Of a DNA stretch of 64,000 nt, positions 63,765 through 64,000 are shown piece after piece. The position numbers and the translations under genes were made by a program. Position 1 is the stretch's first letter, and the number at the start of each line of letters is the position of its first letter. The stretch lies in the NCBI GenBank assembly GCA_019359155.1, contig JAHHHV010000073.1, forward strand, positions 25,982-89,981, written 5' to 3'. The stretch is from Pegethrix bostrychoides GSE-TBD4-15B (GTDB taxonomy: Bacteria; Cyanobacteriota; Cyanobacteriia; Elainellales; Elainellaceae). The notes under the pieces are model-generated. The model had not been told where the DNA came from and searched no databases. It saw only the letters and a list, made by a program, of their open reading frames with translations.

Positions 63765-64000
63765 CTAGCAGCGCTCTACAGCCGGGTTGCACATGCTGCT
63801 AGGGCTTTCCCCGACCGTAACCGGGTTAATTGTGTAGTCATAGAAGGTTTGCCCAGTGGCTTCACTAAAGACAACCACACGTCCAGTCTTGGGGGTCAAA
63901 ATAACGCGCACCTGTCCGTCACTGCCCGAATAATCTGGCCCTGGCAGCTTGGTTAGCATTCCTTGGAAGCGGAATTCTCCTTCTCTGATCTGAACGTTAA
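63765..64000 (-). CDS. Hypothetical protein, C-terminal part (cut by right edge)
   Basis: The minus-strand frame is open from the window edge to TAG at 63765. The last 78 residues include 'EGEFRFQGMLTKLPGPDYSG' and 'GQVRVILTPKTGRVVVFSEA', followed by 'YDYTINPVTV' and a tail with two Cys. It is beta-rich and resembles small exported proteins of cyanobacteria, but I cannot name a family. An internal Met (63959) could suggest a shorter start, but the conserved part begins before it, so the gene continues beyond the window. Confidence 0.55.
   Translation of the reverse strand, partial: NVQIREGEFRFQGMLTKLPGPDYSGSDGQVRVILTPKTGRVVVFSEATGQTFYDYTINPVTVGESPSSMCNPAVERC

Overview
This is a chromosome segment of a cyanobacterium, probably a filamentous Leptolyngbya-like lineage. 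It carries photosystem II genes (psbB, psbT, psbM), a valyl-tRNA synthetase with the cyanobacterial CAAD membrane domain, an NrdR/S1/psbB neighbourhood typical of cyanobacteria, a DUF1995 protein, and many copies of the HIP1 octamer GCGATCGC (for example near 2551, 38402, 39878, 55868 and 62122). No tRNA, rRNA or CRISPR array was recognised.

Layout. 1-23.5 kb is ordinary core genome: the end of a glycosyltransferase with a WcaF-like acetyltransferase (exopolysaccharide), citrate synthase, RecN, an ABC1/UbiB kinase, ValRS-CAAD, cobA and sirB (siroheme), conserved membrane and DUF1995 proteins, a PPP-type phosphatase, a second glycosyltransferase, a DUF1400 hydrolase, an NfeD-stomatin pair, a CheY-like regulator, metK, a HAD phosphatase and ribosomal protein S1. 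23.5-27.1 kb holds nrdR, psbT and psbB on the minus strand and a [2Fe-2S] ferredoxin with psbM on the plus strand. 27-36.5 kb is mixed metabolism: universal stress protein, quinone reductase-like MDR, rpe, a secreted S8 peptidase, an APC permease, an exported methyltransferase and a Tat-exported DUF362 protein. 36.5-46 kb looks like an envelope unit, all on the plus strand: an OmpR-type two-component pair, an M28 peptidase, a PDZ-less trypsin-like protease, a small exported protein and an RND efflux adaptor/pump pair.

46-62.3 kb is an accessory region. Secreted S33 and M1 peptidases (46.1-47.6 and 57.6-62.2 kb, minus strand) are split by a 9.3-kb defence island (48.2-57.5 kb, plus strand). 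In the island a type I restriction-modification system (hsdM, hsdS ... hsdR) is interrupted by a Septu-like pair (ptuA ATPase, ptuB HNH nuclease) and a ribbon-helix-helix/PIN toxin-antitoxin pair. At the left edge of the island lies a decayed C-terminal copy of the M1 peptidase, so the island sits beside or within a broken paralogue. The ptuA gene carries an in-frame 93-bp MITE-like insertion inside a 12-bp tandem repeat. The window ends with a PrsW-type membrane protease and a gene cut by the right edge.

A property running through the whole window is the number of short (10-18 bp) perfect or near-perfect tandem duplications, both in intergenic DNA and, in frame, inside genes.
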